DNA from: Carposina sasakii
Lineage: Eukaryota > Arthropoda > Insecta > Lepidoptera > Carposinidae
Assembly: GCA_014607495.2 (NCBI GenBank)
Contig: CP053152.1
Coordinates: 14,243,899-14,307,898, forward strand
DNA: 64,000 nt
Direction of reading: 5' to 3'
Shown: one piece after another, positions 52,085 through 64,000 of the stretch
Layout of the letters: the number at the start of each line of letters is the position of its first letter
How positions within the stretch are numbered: position 1 is the first letter of the stretch
Program-made: the position numbers and the translations under genes
Notes under the pieces: model-generated
The model's database searches: none
The model's input: the letters and a program-made list of their open reading frames with translations, nothing else
What the model was told of the DNA's origin: nothing

Positions 52085-52849
52085 TAGCTAGTTTGAAATA
52101 AAATAAAAAACACATTAACTTAATTGATTTATTTTGTATTTTAACTCCAATTGTGAATAAAGAGGCGAATTAATATAATTTTTCCCTCAGTTTTATAAAT
52201 CAGTATCAAAAATTATAATTATATATCTACTTTATTACCATATGTAATGATGCCATAAGAAAAAAACATTCACATAATATTAAAGTAGGTACTGAGACAA
52301 TTTTGACCGAAGGTGCAGTTGCTTAAACAAAAAGAACTTTAATAAAACACAAAAGGTACATTGTCTATTGTATAAAAACAACTCTTATATTTGGTTAGTT
52401 CCAAAATAACCTAGTAGGTTTTCTTGACAAAATGTATACATGTTTGGCCACTTACTAGCTGAATTTTATTAGTTTTTATCAGTTATGACCGAAAACAACT
52501 TAATAATAAATGTTAATGAAATTGCCATCAAAAGAAAAGATTTTTTATAAAGATTTTGGACAGGACTGTCACTTAGCTATACCCGAGGAGGGTTGGCGTT
52601 AAGCAGGCAGTCGGCCGTGAAACAAACGCCAAATCTTTAATATATGACAATAAGAGTTTCGAAAGGAACCATATTGCGCCGACCCCGTATAAATAATGGG
52701 ATAAGAGTAGGAAGATAATTATGATTTTGGACAGGACTGTGTGGAGAAAGTGAATGTTTTACCCATCATATAATGCAGCATTGACTGGCTATGAAATTTG
52801 TAACATTTTGTGTTTTAACTCTACAGATATAGGTACATATTAAGATAAA
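52085..52849. other. AT-rich intergenic stretch
   Basis: Nothing recognised on either strand. Confidence 0.35.
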
Positions 52850-52935
52850 AGTAAGTGGTAAGAGCGCTGGCACGGAATGCAGGGGTCGTGGGTTCGATTC
52901 CCACCCGGGTGAGGATTTTTTCCATTTCTTTATTA
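52850..52935 (+). mobile_element. tRNA-derived SINE copy, 5'-truncated
   Basis: GTGGTAAGAGCGCTGGCACG and the B box GGTTCGATTCCCACCC, followed by GGTGAGGATTTTTTCCATTT. Confidence 0.65.
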
Positions 52936-53034
52936 ATATTTTTATAAAAGTATTTGTTGAAACTGGATTACTATCTTAGCTTTAAAATATAGTATAGTAT
53001 TACTTTATTATACAAAAAAGGAAGAGTATAATCG

Positions 53035-54130
53035 GCCACTATGCCTAGCGTTCGTGGACTATGAGAAGGCCTTTGATTCGATCGAGACATGGGCAGTGCT
53101 GCAGTCTCTCCAGCGGTGCCATATTGACCATCGATATATCGAAGTGCTGAAGTGTTTATACAGCAACGCCACCATGTCGGTACGAGTACAGGAGCGGAGC
53201 ACTGAGCCGATTTCATTGCAGAGGGGAGTGAGACAAGGAGATGTGATTTCTCCAAAGCTCTTCACCAATGCAGTGGAAGACGCCTTTAAGCTTCTCGAAT
53301 GAACTCGGCATCAATATCAATGGCGAATACGACTCACTCACCTTCGGTTCGCAGACGACATCGTAGTCACGGCGGAATCGCTGAAGGATTTAAGCACAAT
53401 GCTCGATGGCCTCAATCGAGTCTCCCAACAGGTAGGCCTGAAGATGAACATGGACAAGACGAAGATCATGTCGAACGTCCATGTGCCGCCCACTCCTGTA
53501 CTGATTGGGAGCTCGATGCTCGAAGTTGTTGACGAGTATGTTTACCTGGGACAGACGGTCAAACTAGGTAGGTCCAACTTTGAGAAGGAGGTAAATCGGC
53601 GAATCCAACTCGGCTGGGCAGCGTTCGGGAAACTACGAAGCTTATTTGTGTCCAAGATACCCCAGTCCTTAAAGGAGAAGGTATTCAACCAGTGCGTGCT
53701 GCCGGTGATGACCTACGGTGCCGAGACGTGGTCTCTAACTATGTGCCTCATAAAGAAGCTCAGGATCGCACAGCGAGCGATGGAGAGAGTTATGCTTGGG
53801 ATCTCTCTGCGTGATCGAATCAGAAATGAGGAGATCCGCAGACGTACAAAGATTACCGACATAGCTCAACGGTCAAGCAAGCTGGTGGCAATGGGCAGGG
53901 CACATAGTTCGAAGAACTGATGGCCGATGGAGTCGGAAAGTTCTAGAGTGGATACCACGTATCGGCTAGCGCAGCGTGGGAAGGCCACCCGCGAGGTGGA
54001 CGGACGACCTGGCCAAGGTCGCGGGCGTCGGTTGGATGCAGGCGGCTTCCGACCGGTCGGAGTGGAGGTTGTTGGGGGAGGCCTATGTCCAACAGTGGAC
54101 TTCTCGGGGCTGTAAATGATGATGATAATA
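53035..54130 (+). mobile_element. RTE-type LINE family A, 5'-truncated reverse transcriptase
   Basis: Motifs in order: CLAFVDYEKAFDSIETWAVL, PISLQRGVRQGDVISPKLF, FADDIVV (other frame), MDKTKIMSN, YVYLGQTV, PVMTYGAETWSLT and RAMERVMLGISLRDRIR. Then, after frameshifts, the family tail is encoded (WSRKVLEW..., GRP). It ends in (GAT)n. At least two frameshifts make it inactive. The clade assignment (RTE/BovB-like) is from motif style. Confidence 0.88.
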
Positions 54131-55004
54131 GTATTACTATTATCTTACAGTCATTCAAATAAAAATACATAATATACTAATTAACAAAATAAAATTTTGC
54201 TAACAGTTCAATATTCTACATCTTATATTAGTATGTATCTTATGCCTGTAGCTCACCTCTGCCGCGGAACTATAACAAGCATCGCAGTGGTTTCGCCATG
54301 TCTCCTCAGTATGTAGGACAGGCAGAACATGACGAAGCTTCCTGTTCTAATGCATAGATTGAACTATATTTTATCTCTGTCCGTCTTCCGGGTGGTTTCT
54401 TCGAGCTGCCACGACGACACCAGCCACCATTGTGTTGCCGTTCCGCGTTGGTTTCACACTTGTTATAGTTGAAGTTCTAGGTACTAATCAAACTACATTT
54501 AATCACAGAGGATTTATGGTGGAGGAGATGTGCTATAGGCATCAAATAACTTTCTGTGTTGATATAAGGAAAACAACTACTGCCAGTTTTGGCAGTTTTA
54601 ATAGAGAAATGTTAGCCAATTTGTACAGCGGTCACATTCACATGAATTAGGTAGACAAAATAATGGTCAAAAGAATCAATTTAAATGTCTGCTAAACCTC
54701 TATCAATTGTATCATAAACTGGTCTTATTTTATTATTCCTGTGTTGCAGCCTCAATAAGTACATACATTAGTTTGGTGGTTTGGTATCAAATATGATTTG
54801 GAGAATAAGTAGCCAGCATAGATGAGTCCATTGTATTTTGCCTATTTAAAAGCAATATACATTATAATATACATATTAGCAAATGAATAACTATAAAGCC
54901 AGTCAAATAAAGAATTTGTGGTTTTTGTATTAGTTTTATATACCTACATTTTATTGACAGTTCAGATTATATCTTACAGTAACCAATCAACTGTAATCTA
55001 TCTA
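54131..55004. other. AT-rich intergenic stretch
   Basis: No exon or known repeat recognised. Confidence 0.35.
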
Positions 55005-55291
55005 TATGCCGAAGGCATATTGTAAAACACGCCATATTACAAAACGACTAGGCATTTTGAATAGTATGGGTTTTGGAGCGAGACAATTTGGCTTCTAGCA
55101 ATTAGTCTGCTTAATTAATTAGGTTAGGTTATGTTAGACCTGTTAAAATAACAACGCACGAGTCGAGTGAGCGTAGCCAGCATGTCCCTGCAGCGACCGG
55201 CGAAGTGCTAAAAGGAATTTTTTCTCTCATACTATTCAAAATGCCTAGTCGTTTTGTAATAGGGCGTGTTTTACAATATGCCTTCGACATA
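55005..55291. mobile_element. palindromic MITE with ~62-bp terminal inverted repeats
   Basis: ATGCCGAAGGCATATTGTAA, then AACACGCC...ACAAAACGACTAGGCATT and TTGAATAGTATG, are mirrored by CATACTATTCAAAATGCCTA ... TTTTACAATATGCCTTCGAC on the right. Confidence 0.88.
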
Positions 55292-55506
55292 CATATAATA
55301 AAATTGAATGGATTGATGTTTGTGCACGATAATCTCAGAAACGGCTGGACCGATTTCGATGCAGTTTTCAGGAATATATTGTGACAGGTCCAACTTAACA
55401 TATAGGCTTTTTATCCTGGGAAAATGTTCTTATCCCGGATAATTTCGACATTTTGTTTTTCTGGAGTCCACGTGGACAGAGTCGCGGGCGTCCACTAGTA
55501 TGTATA
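55292..55506. repeat. dispersed repeat (family of 28140-28444)
   Basis: GGACCGATTTCGATGCAGTT, AGGAATATATTGTGACAGGT and GTCGCGGGCGTCCACTAGTA. It directly abuts the MITE. Confidence 0.75.
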
Positions 55507-55754
55507 ATATATTACAGTATAGTATATTATACTAGACTTAACTAGACCACCTCTCTTGTTTTACTCAAACAGTTTTATTTATGTGCCTGGGTATGTTCTG
55601 TTCAATTTTGATAGCTACCTGAAGCCACAATCAGTAAGACACTTGTTCCTTCAATACCTATTTACAAAACAGATAATTTTTAGTTATCCTATAATGTACT
55701 AAATTAAATTATGTTATAAGTTAACATTTACTACTCTTATTCTAATGGTCTTAC

Positions 55755-57134
55755 TTAAGGTATAGGATGCTGGCTTGGTGTCAGCCCACCATGTTCTGGA
55801 CTGTGTTTCTGTTTTTTTCTTTTCTTTTCCTTTTTCCGTTTCTTGCGCTCTTTGTCATCATCATGTCTTTTCTGCTTTTTGTGTTTTTTCTCATATGTGT
55901 CAGGGTTTGAGGAATCTGCAAGCAAATATACAAATATTAAGAGTAGGGAGTACAAGATAAATATATTTAGCTTTTTACTACACATTATGTCTTTCACATT
56001 GACTTCTGCACTTTGTCATACACTTGTTTTATTCTGATAAATCAGACCTGTTTGGTGATTACACTATAACACAAATTTTAAATTTAATGTTCAAATGCCT
56101 CGCATTATGCAAAAGAATGTGTATAAACATAATTTAGTCATTAACTTCTCTTTGGTCATGGGAATCCTCATGTCCTCTGAACATTCTGATTGAAGAATTG
56201 GGGATTCCCTGTCCTTTGACTTTGTTCTACAGCAAAGATTAAATTTGGACTATGTTTAATCATAAACCTCGATATGTGAATTTCAATTAACACAATTTTT
56301 TCCGGAATGTATTTTAGTAATGTAGGTAAGTAACCTATGTAAAAAATTCTTGCAGTACTTACCTTGGACAGGGGTGTCTTGACCGGGAGGGGCTCCATCT
56401 TTGTGTTTGTGTTTTTTATGTTTACTCTTATGTCGCTTTGGAGGTGTTGCACTGACATAGCGGTACTGTTCAGGTAATGGGCCGGGATGCAATCTGAAAC
56501 CTGCTAACTGGGCACTTGTCAGTGGTAGTAGTTCTTTACCTCCAATAGGCCTTTTAGCTATCACTGACCCTAAAGTGCTATTATCCTCTTGTCCAGGGCC
56601 ATCAACAATGCCTGGAAGATTTGGTAGAAACGACGACAAAGACTCTTTAAGTTTTTTGCCATTGAATTTACTATATGAGTGTTCTAATCCATAGTATGCC
56701 ATCAAATTCGTAGCCCCTGTTAACTCACATTCTGAAACCAAAATTTAAATTTAAGGTACACTTTACCTATAGGAACTTATGGAGATGTGAAAAATTTACG
56801 AGAAGAATTATATAGAGTATCATCTACAAAACAAATAGGTTGACTGTTGATTTATGATATATTAAATTCAATTCAATTTTGGTTGTATGGCTCCGTCGAT
56901 TGACCGACGGGTTTTGATATATTTAGGACATGAGTAAATTACGTGTATACCTGGAGGTTCTTTCATCAAATAGAATGGCCCACTATGTACAATCGAAGGG
57001 TTCTTTCCTAGAGATATTGTTGTTTTTAAGGTTCCAGAGGAATCCTGTCGAGAAACAACTGGTGACCTCGCTCCTCTTGGCGAGGACTTTGGAGAATAAC
57101 TGCTTTCTACTTTTCTAAACTGATCAGGCATCAT
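55755..57134 (-). CDS. MED19: Mediator complex subunit 19, complete
   Basis: Head-module-linked Mediator subunit that bridges activators and RNA polymerase II in the nucleus. Exons on the minus strand: 57134-56951, 56731-56363, 55915-55755. GT-AG junctions with matching phases give 237 residues. N-terminus MMPDQFRKVESSYSPKSS, then GPFYLMKEPPGECELTGATN. The conserved core includes YYGLEHSYSKFNGKKLKESL, SSFLPNLPGIVDGPGQEDNS, KRPIGGKELLPLTSAQLAGF and RLHPGPLPEQYR. The C-terminus is a lysine-rich tail (HKSKHKKHKHKD, KERKKRKKEKKRKKQKH), typical of metazoan MED19. Start: first of two adjacent Met codons. It is divergent from the zinc-finger gene. Confidence 0.95.
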
Positions 57135-57599
57135 CTTGCATCAGCATTGTCCAAATTTCCTCCACAAATAATAAAATTTCAGCGATATATCGTTGTTTTA
57201 TTGCAAAACTTAACCGAGAGAGAGAGTTACCGACCGACGAGGACGACCCATATTTTTCACATCACAGCTCGCATTTGAGTGTTGCCGCTTACAGAATCGA
57301 ATAATTACAATATCTAAATTTTCTTCTTAAAACTATACAGAATGTTTTTTTGTGGCCACCTTTAACGAAGGGTACGTATTCTATACATGAAATAAAGTAA
57401 GTTTATGCCAAAAAAAATGCTGGGAAAGTTTTATTTTTTATTTTTTTTAAATTTTAAATTCCTTGATCGTGCGAAATTTATAGTGTCTAGTGTTTATGTT
57501 AGTTTTTTTATAGACAGATATTAATTATTTTTCGTGAAAAAATCCTGCTACGCGCGTCTATGTGCATTTATGCAGAAAAACGCAGTCTATTTACTCAAC

Positions 57600-57650
57600 T
57601 TTGGACCCTAATATTTTGGAAACCAGACACTTCCCAGGTATGCTTCCATG
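57600..57650. repeat. dispersed repeat fragment
   Basis: ACCAGACACTTCCCAGGTAT plus GCTTCCAT, as at 10054-10081. Confidence 0.55.
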
Positions 57651-57724
57651 GAGAAAAATGATCGTGATGATGAGGAGATTCCGTAGTTTTCGGGAACGTT
57701 GACGGCCAAAAATCACCTGTATAC

Positions 57725-57850
57725 ATACATATTATAATAAAAAATGTAACGGATCACTGTCTGTACATGGAGGGTATATGAGAAAAAAAATATAGATATT
57801 TATCAACGCAATAGAACCTAAAAAGAATGATTTTTAGGATTTTTCACTAG
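57725..57850. repeat. dispersed repeat fragment (left part of 28140-28444 family)
   Basis: AAAATGTAACGGATCACTGT, CTGTACATGGAGGGTATATG and TTTATCAACGCAATAGAACC. Confidence 0.65.
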
Positions 57851-58576
57851 AAAAGAAATAAAATAAACACGACCCATTTGTTTGATCGTGATAAGCAATG
57901 ATCATAATAAGCAAAATATGCTTTATTAAAATAAATCCATTACAAACGTTGTAATGAATGTTTAAAATGAATGACACAGTATCGTTGTATCATGAAATCG
58001 TTGCTCTATTCTATTTAAAAAGAAGTGAACACAAAAACATCCATAATAGAAGAAAACCTGCACCGCGGCAACACTTACTTAGACCATAGACCACCCCCTT
58101 GCCTTTCCTTCGGGATAAACTAAACAAAAAAAAAAACCATAGACCACCATAGACAAATTGAATGAATGAAAACGGAACAAAAAATGAACAAAAAGAAGCA
58201 AAATATTTAAGGCTTATTTATACCATACGGAACTATGTACAACTGGGAATAAACGAATTACCGTTTTTCCCCTATGCATTGTCTATGGTACGAATACCAC
58301 GTGTTTTTGTTATTTCCTTTGTCTAAACAGGCATTAGATAAAAAGCATTTAGATAAAAAAATAGTCTATGATCTTATGAATTTGCTCGTTGTTCAATATT
58401 TCGTCAATGTGTTTGAAAATAAAACCCAAAAATATTTTTTCTGATTTGCCTGTGATCAGTAATGTCATACATTAACTGAAAAATGAGTGCACATTGTGAA
58501 ATTGGTGATACAAGAGAATTGAGACTCTTTTGATTCCATCATTCTTCGCTTCGCGAAGTGACGCCATTTTACGGGA

Positions 58577-61500
58577 ATGACCAGCCCGCGGCTGCCTCAC
58601 AATAAGCCAAATGTAAGGGGCAACTTGCTCAAACGAATGCTTAGAAACGAATCTTTATTGATATATTCGTACTGGACGTACGATTTCAGAGGTAATATAG
58701 TTTTTTATATTGTATATCGGTGTATCGATATTTTAAATGTATTTATTTATTCCTCTGTGAATGTCTTTTGTTTCTGATCAGTCAGTTTTAACACGTGCTT
58801 TGATATTTTCAGAAAATTATGGAAGATGGTAATATTGCCAATCCAAAAGATGATAAAAACACTGCATTATCTCTGGCAAAAATATACAGTGAAAGAGGCG
58901 CGAAATTTACTCCAAATGGACATGAATTCATTGGGGAGGCATCTAGTACTGTCACAACCTCCCACAAAAACCATTCAAATGTTTTGCAGGAAGACAAGTC
59001 TAGGAAACGAATTAACCCATTAAGAATACATCTTGGTAAACGGCCTTATGTAGACAATTCCTTACAATATTATAATTCCAGTAAAAAGAGAAGGACATCT
59101 GTGATAAAAACAAATGAACCCATCACAGCTCCTATAGTACCAAAACTAATCCCCAAACGTGTAGACAGAAGCCAATTTCATAATGTGTCATCACATACAA
59201 TCAATGCTATTGATAATGAGAGTGACAAGCCAGTGCCACGACTTGTACCTAAAAGTCAACTATCTCAATATAAAAAAAGTAAGATGGAGAGATCACCAAA
59301 GAAGGAACATTCACAGAATGTGGGTCTTCAACCAATGGTAAACTTTAAATGTCGAAAATGTTGCTCCATGTCGTTTAATACCCTGGCACTTCTAAAAGAA
59401 CATCAATTAATATGTCAAGCCCACTCAAAAGAACCAGCACTTAGTCCTGAGGAGGTCCCCGAGAATGATTCTGGTGGTCCATCTAGAGTTACACGTAAAG
59501 TTTACTTATGTTCAGCTTGTGGCACCTACTATGAGAATTGGAATCTCTTTCTTCATATGAGAGAAATACACAATAGGCATATATGTTTATATTGCTTAGG
59601 AATGTTTGCAAAAGCAGAAAAACTATCTTCTCATTTAGCAAATAAACACAATGTTCAGGAGTACAGCTTTGATAATAAGGAAGAGGTTCTTGATGCATAT
59701 AATGGAGCAATGTATTTAATGTGTTGTGTGTGTGATGAGATTTGTAGCGAACAGGATGACTTTTTTAACCATGATTGTAATGATGTTAAACCAAGACCGG
59801 TGCCTGTGCTTGTTAGCAAAAGTGGATTAAAGTCCAACAACCTCAAGAAAAATAAAAATCATGTTTCTACAAATGGAATTACCAGTGTTTCACAAGAAGC
59901 TGTAAGTACAGTTGGTGATAATCTAGGAAACAGTGAATTGAAAATTGTCATACCCAAAAGTCTACCTGCTAATACCGATGTAAAGGAAAGAGAAGCAATT
60001 ATAAGTGATACTAGTTTCAATTCTGAAAGTTCTGATACAATCAGTAAAGATAACAGTAATAATATAGATTCTGGTATGGAGTTAGAAAGCCCTAATGATA
60101 AAGCTGTAACAAGTACTACTAGAATATCTCCAACACAACCTAACTCTCTTCCTAATGGAGATGAACAAACAGATGATAGTGACACACGTGAAAGTGATAA
60201 TTATGTCACTCCATCATTGGAAAAAGAAAAAGAGTGTGGTATAAAGTTGAAATTAAGCCTTAACAATGCAAATTCACCTGTTATAATAAATTCTACAGTA
60301 GATCCTAGTGTAGGGAAAAATAAAGCCCATAAACCACCAACTAGAATGAGAAGACCTCCAAAACGTTATGAAAAAGACATGAAAAAAGGTCAAGTATCTC
60401 CCTTACAACTACCATCTAAGCTACCATCAATAAAAATGACCATTTGTGATAAAGCAAATAGTCCATTTATTAAATCCACAATATATGAAATGGATAGTGA
60501 ACCATCAATAAAGCCATTGAATAATAATTTAGAATCTATGAACCCTGAACATAAGCCAGAAAATGTTATGAAGACTACCATATATGATAATAAATTAGAG
60601 GAAGAGAATACAATGAATAGGGTACCAAAGTTGACTGTTAGAGTACCTAAAGAACTTTTAGACAAAGATTCGTCCAGTGATGATTCTTCTGATAGTGAAA
60701 GCAGTGACAAACTAACAGTAGATGAGAATAATGTAACAATAGATGAAAATAATACTGAGAATGGTGCACTTCCTGAAAGTGAACAAGCTTCTTTATCAGA
60801 AGAAAATGTTGACAATTTGCTTATGCCTACAGAAGAAAATCAAGAATCACAAGTACAAAATCCTGATGAGTCCTGTGCTCTGAAACCAAAAACAGTAGGT
60901 ACAGACATAATTGATGAAGTTAAAACAGAGGAACCTGTTATAACTGAACCAGATATACCTATTACAGAGTTGACTTTAAATAGGCCACTTGACAAATACC
61001 CTTTAAAAGAACTCCTAAAAGTGTTTTTAGGATCAACAGTGTTAAATTGTATATACTGCAATCATGCTCGCAAAATTGCAGTTAATTGCCAGCAACTTTC
61101 TTTACACATGGTAGCTGAACATCGATTTTCAGCTACAGTTGACAGCATAACAGCGGAAGAGTTGATGCCTGAAACCATAACAGCCAAAGTTAAGGCTGGG
61201 GCTGAAGATCTACAGTCAGTGTACATTAACTTGGACTGCTATGACAGTGTAGATAAGTGTGATGAAATTAAGTATGATTACTTATTTGAATGTTTTCAGT
61301 GTTTTTTTAAAACTGCTATACATAAAGAATTGTGTATTCATAATCGTAAAATGCATCAAAAAACTATTTTATGGTGTGTTATGTGTAAAAGTAATTTTTA
61401 TACTTATAGTGAGTTATTGTGTCATTTGTGTCCTGGAACTTATGATTCTGAATCTGATATTAAGTTTAGATGTCATTTATGCAATGTAGGTTCTATACCA

Positions 61501-63945
61501 TCTTCTTTTAGATTAATGGTACACCTTAGAAAAATTCATCACACTTGTGATGTCTGTTTGGAATTTTGTCATAATCAACAATGTTTGTCTAACCATGTAT
61601 GGAAACATAAATTGCATCATTTATGTTACCGGTGTGGTATTGCTTATAGAAATAAATTAGATATATCTAACCACTTATTTTGGAAGCATGGCACAGAGGG
61701 TGTCCTATGTAAAAAGTGTCTTCATAAAAAGTGGCCCCATGTTTATCATTTTTGTTCACCACCTGCTATATTTATTTGTGAAGACTGTAATTTACAATTC
61801 ACAAAAGCAGTTTATTTAAAAGTTCATAAACGATTCCATACTAATGAATACCCTCATGTATGTACAGAAGAAAGTTGCACAGAGAAATTCGTTTCAAAAA
61901 AATTGTTAAACAAACACATAGATGAACATAGAAAAAAGCTGTTTATTGAGGAACTAAGTGATTTAAAACCTCCCACAAATGATATACCTGTAGAAATAAT
62001 TAAAGATTCAATTCCTGTCATTGACTTGATTGATGATAAACCTAAAGAGGAAGCAGGAACTTCCGAAGTTAAAGAGGAACATAAAACAGGTCCACAGAAG
62101 AAAACCAAGAAAAAGAAAAAAGACAAAGATGCACTTTTACTTGATGTCAATTTGCCAGCATTAAACTTATCCGAGAGTGATAGCAGTGACGAATCAGACA
62201 GTGGTTTTGCAACATCTACAAAAGAAGTGAAAGATGAATTGGAAAAATCTGAAGATATTACTTCACCTCCAGCTGAAACAGATAAAAAAGATATACTTAT
62301 TAAAGATATAGATGATAAGGATACTATTGCAGATTCCATATTGGACGAAAATAAAGAAACAAAAGAGGAAGAAAAAACTGACACTCAACAGATTTTAGAC
62401 ATTTGGGATAATTTCAAGAAATATCAAGCTAAAGTTGAAAAGCAAAAAGAGAAGTTACCCCCTCTGGTTCCTATAAGAAAGCATGTATGTGAATCAGATC
62501 ATGATTACTGTATAATACCAAGTGACTTAAATGGGGATGAAGAGGCAGAAAAGAAGAAAAGCAAGAAAACTCCGAAGAAAAAACGGGGAGAATTTTCCTC
62601 TTCAAGCAGTAGTAGCAGCGATAGTGATTCAAGCTGTTCGTGTGGGTCCAATTGCAGTTGTTCATCTAGCAGTGGTTCGTCATCATCAAGTTCTTCAGAT
62701 TCCGATTCATCAGATGATCCTGGAACTGAAAAGAAAAAACCGAAACGAGTTAAAAGACTACTGCCAGTTCGAAGACTAAGTAATGGGTCAAATGTTGATG
62801 TCATGGGAATGTCTGAAACTCCAATTTTGATACCTGAAAAAACTGAACCACCTATTGCAGAATCAGATTTAGAAACAAGTGAAAGTGAAACCGATGAAGA
62901 GTTTTATGATGAAAATCCACAACAGAGAGCTAAAATGAACTCTGAAAAACGGAATCAACTTCTACTATTAACTACTACTGCACCCTCTGATGGTGGCTCT
63001 GTATCAGGAGAAGCAAGTAGACCCATAACTCCCGTCAAAGAAGCAATTGAAGAAATTAACGAAATCACAGTAAAAGAGAAACCATCTAGCAGTAAAAAGA
63101 AGAGTAAAAAGAAAAAGAAATCAAAAAGCTCAAGAAAACATTTACCTATTAAAATTAACATTCCTAAAGACGTTATCACGAAAGGCGATTCGTTTATGCA
63201 ACAGCAAATACCTAATAAAATAACAATATCATTACAATCCAATACAGTACAAATACCAGAGGCTTCTAATGTATCTAGCACAACAAAATCCAATGAAAAT
63301 AAACGTGCATCGAAAAGAAGGCGCGTTCCTAATAAGTTTTATGGATATTCAAGTGATGAAGAAGGTAATCAAACACAACACACAATAACGCCTGTAGCTT
63401 TAAAGCCCCAATTGCCACCCAAGCTCGAGTGGAGGAAAGAGGATTTGCCATCTCCAACAACACACAAACCAAAAAAAGAGGCTCCTTCCCAAGCCATTGC
63501 TCCAGCGCGACTTATCAATTATCCAGAACCTATTAGGTTGACCACTCCTATTCCTGACCCAGTACCTCCGCGTATTCTCATGAATACAGAGTCTATGGAA
63601 TCTAGTGATTCAGATTCCAGCGATGAAGGGGCTTTAGAAATATGTCAACCATATAACATAAAGACTTCAGTGCCCGCTATACCGCCTACTTATCTGAATT
63701 CAGGTACATCTAGTTTGCCGTATGCTTTTAAACGGCCTGTAGTCAGAGAAGCTCGCGAAGGCGAAAGCGTGTACTGCTATTGTCGGTGTCCTTATGATGA
63801 AGTCTCTGAGATGATCGCATGCGACGCTGAGGGGTGCACCATAGAATGGTTCCACTTTGAATGTGTCGGTATAATGGTACCTCCCAAAGGCAAATGGTAT
63901 TGTCCTGAATGTAGAAAAAATCAAAATTTTCCGGGTGTCAAATAA
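58577..63945 (+). CDS. Multi-C2H2 zinc-finger protein with C-terminal ING-like PHD finger (possibly MEP-1 type)
   Basis: Likely nuclear chromatin protein. Exon 1 58577-58612 (MTSPRLPHNKPN, donor AAAT|GTAAGG) joins in phase 0 to exon 2 58813-63945 (acceptor ATATTTTCAG), giving 1722 codons; alternatively translation starts at 58819 (1708 codons). Numbering from 58819: C2H2-like fingers near 175-200, 229-275 and 300-320; an acidic, serine-rich region; a second dense finger block near 744-1036 (CIYCNHARKIAVNCQQLSLH, CDVCLEFCHNQQCLSNH, CEDCNLQFTKAVYLKVHKRF); Lys-rich nuclear signals (KKTKKKKKDKD); a long Ser/Asp run near 1259-1299; PHD at about 1650-1703 (EMIACDAEGCTIEWFHFECV, PPKGKWYCPECRK). The EWFHF and PKGKWYCP blocks are those of ING-family PHDs, which bind H3K4me3; the tyrosine, methionine and tryptophan positions are kept. 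Architecture suggests MEP-1 (Mi-2/NuRD-linked), which I cannot confirm. TAA at 63943-63945. Confidence 0.88.
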
Positions 63946-64000
63946 GTCATTGAAAATATTGTGTGTATATAATTATCCTAATATCTCTTATTTGTATATA

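Larger units (their letters stand above)
51085..52085. repeat. dispersed repeat, copy 3, split by nested insertions
   Basis: The left piece ATTATAAAACAAAGTCGC (near 51100) and the right piece TATGCTTAGATCTTTAAAAC (from about 51993) are adjacent in the copies at 26441 and 27505. Here they are separated by a MITE, a LINE tail and a LINE ORF fragment. Confidence 0.75.
57135..58576. other. divergent intergenic region between MED19 and the PHD zinc-finger gene
   Basis: AT-rich; presumably holds both promoters. It contains two repeat fragments (57600-57650, 57725-57850). CTTCGCTTCGCGAAGTGACG at 58545-58564, just before the + strand ATG, is a GC-richer patch near the probable + start site. Confidence 0.4.

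Noticed and set aside
60390..62804. Several serine-rich minus-strand open frames
   Set aside because: Antisense shadows of the acidic, serine-rich region of the zinc-finger gene.

Overview
The window looks like nuclear DNA from an insect, most likely a moth or butterfly (Lepidoptera). It is AT-rich and gene-poor. Its split genes have GT-AG introns and clear insect or metazoan orthologues, and the spaces between them are full of RTE-type LINE tails, Harbinger and hAT elements, TIR-bearing MITEs and tRNA-derived SINEs. No prokaryotic, organellar or viral genome segment was seen. The assignment to Lepidoptera is an inference from gene and repeat content.

Layout, left to right. 1-1.6 kb: last coding exon of axonemal dynein light chain 4 (+). 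1.6-8.4 kb: intergenic, with MITEs and a hAT element. 8.5-17.3 kb: complete Git gene (-; ArfGAP, ankyrin, SHD, coiled coil, paxillin-binding), 12 coding exons, 698 codons by my splice model. 17.3-18.4 kb: divergent promoter region holding a 624-bp TIR element. 18.4-20.6 kb: complete Ost48/DDOST (+), 7 exons, 435 residues. 22.9-46.6 kb: Lrrfip (LRRFIP2-like coiled coil, +), one short coding exon, then a 19-kb intron, then seven downstream coding exons. The long intron holds an RTE element, a Harbinger element and at least four candidate alternative first coding exons, all ending in phase 0. 46.6-55 kb: mostly repeats. 55.8-57.1 kb: MED19 (-), 3 exons. 58.6-63.9 kb: a large C2H2 zinc-finger protein with an ING-like C-terminal PHD finger (+).

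The genes are unrelated housekeeping or signalling genes (Arf/focal-adhesion scaffold, ER N-glycosylation, actin/Toll-linked coiled coil, Mediator, chromatin) and do not form a pathway.

The most unusual signals are of two kinds. (1) In both Git and Lrrfip, several GC-rich exons have their 3' end, including the 5' splice site, duplicated in tandem into the following intron: 45 bp x 11, 60 bp x 3 and 34 bp x 9. Three further Lrrfip introns begin with or contain short copies of the exon just upstream. (2) Upstream of Lrrfip exon 2 lies a pair of clearly related 18-codon ATG mini-exons, each with a strong donor and a TCAGT initiator, beside a potentially myristoylated alternative first exon. Together these suggest isoforms that differ in membrane targeting.
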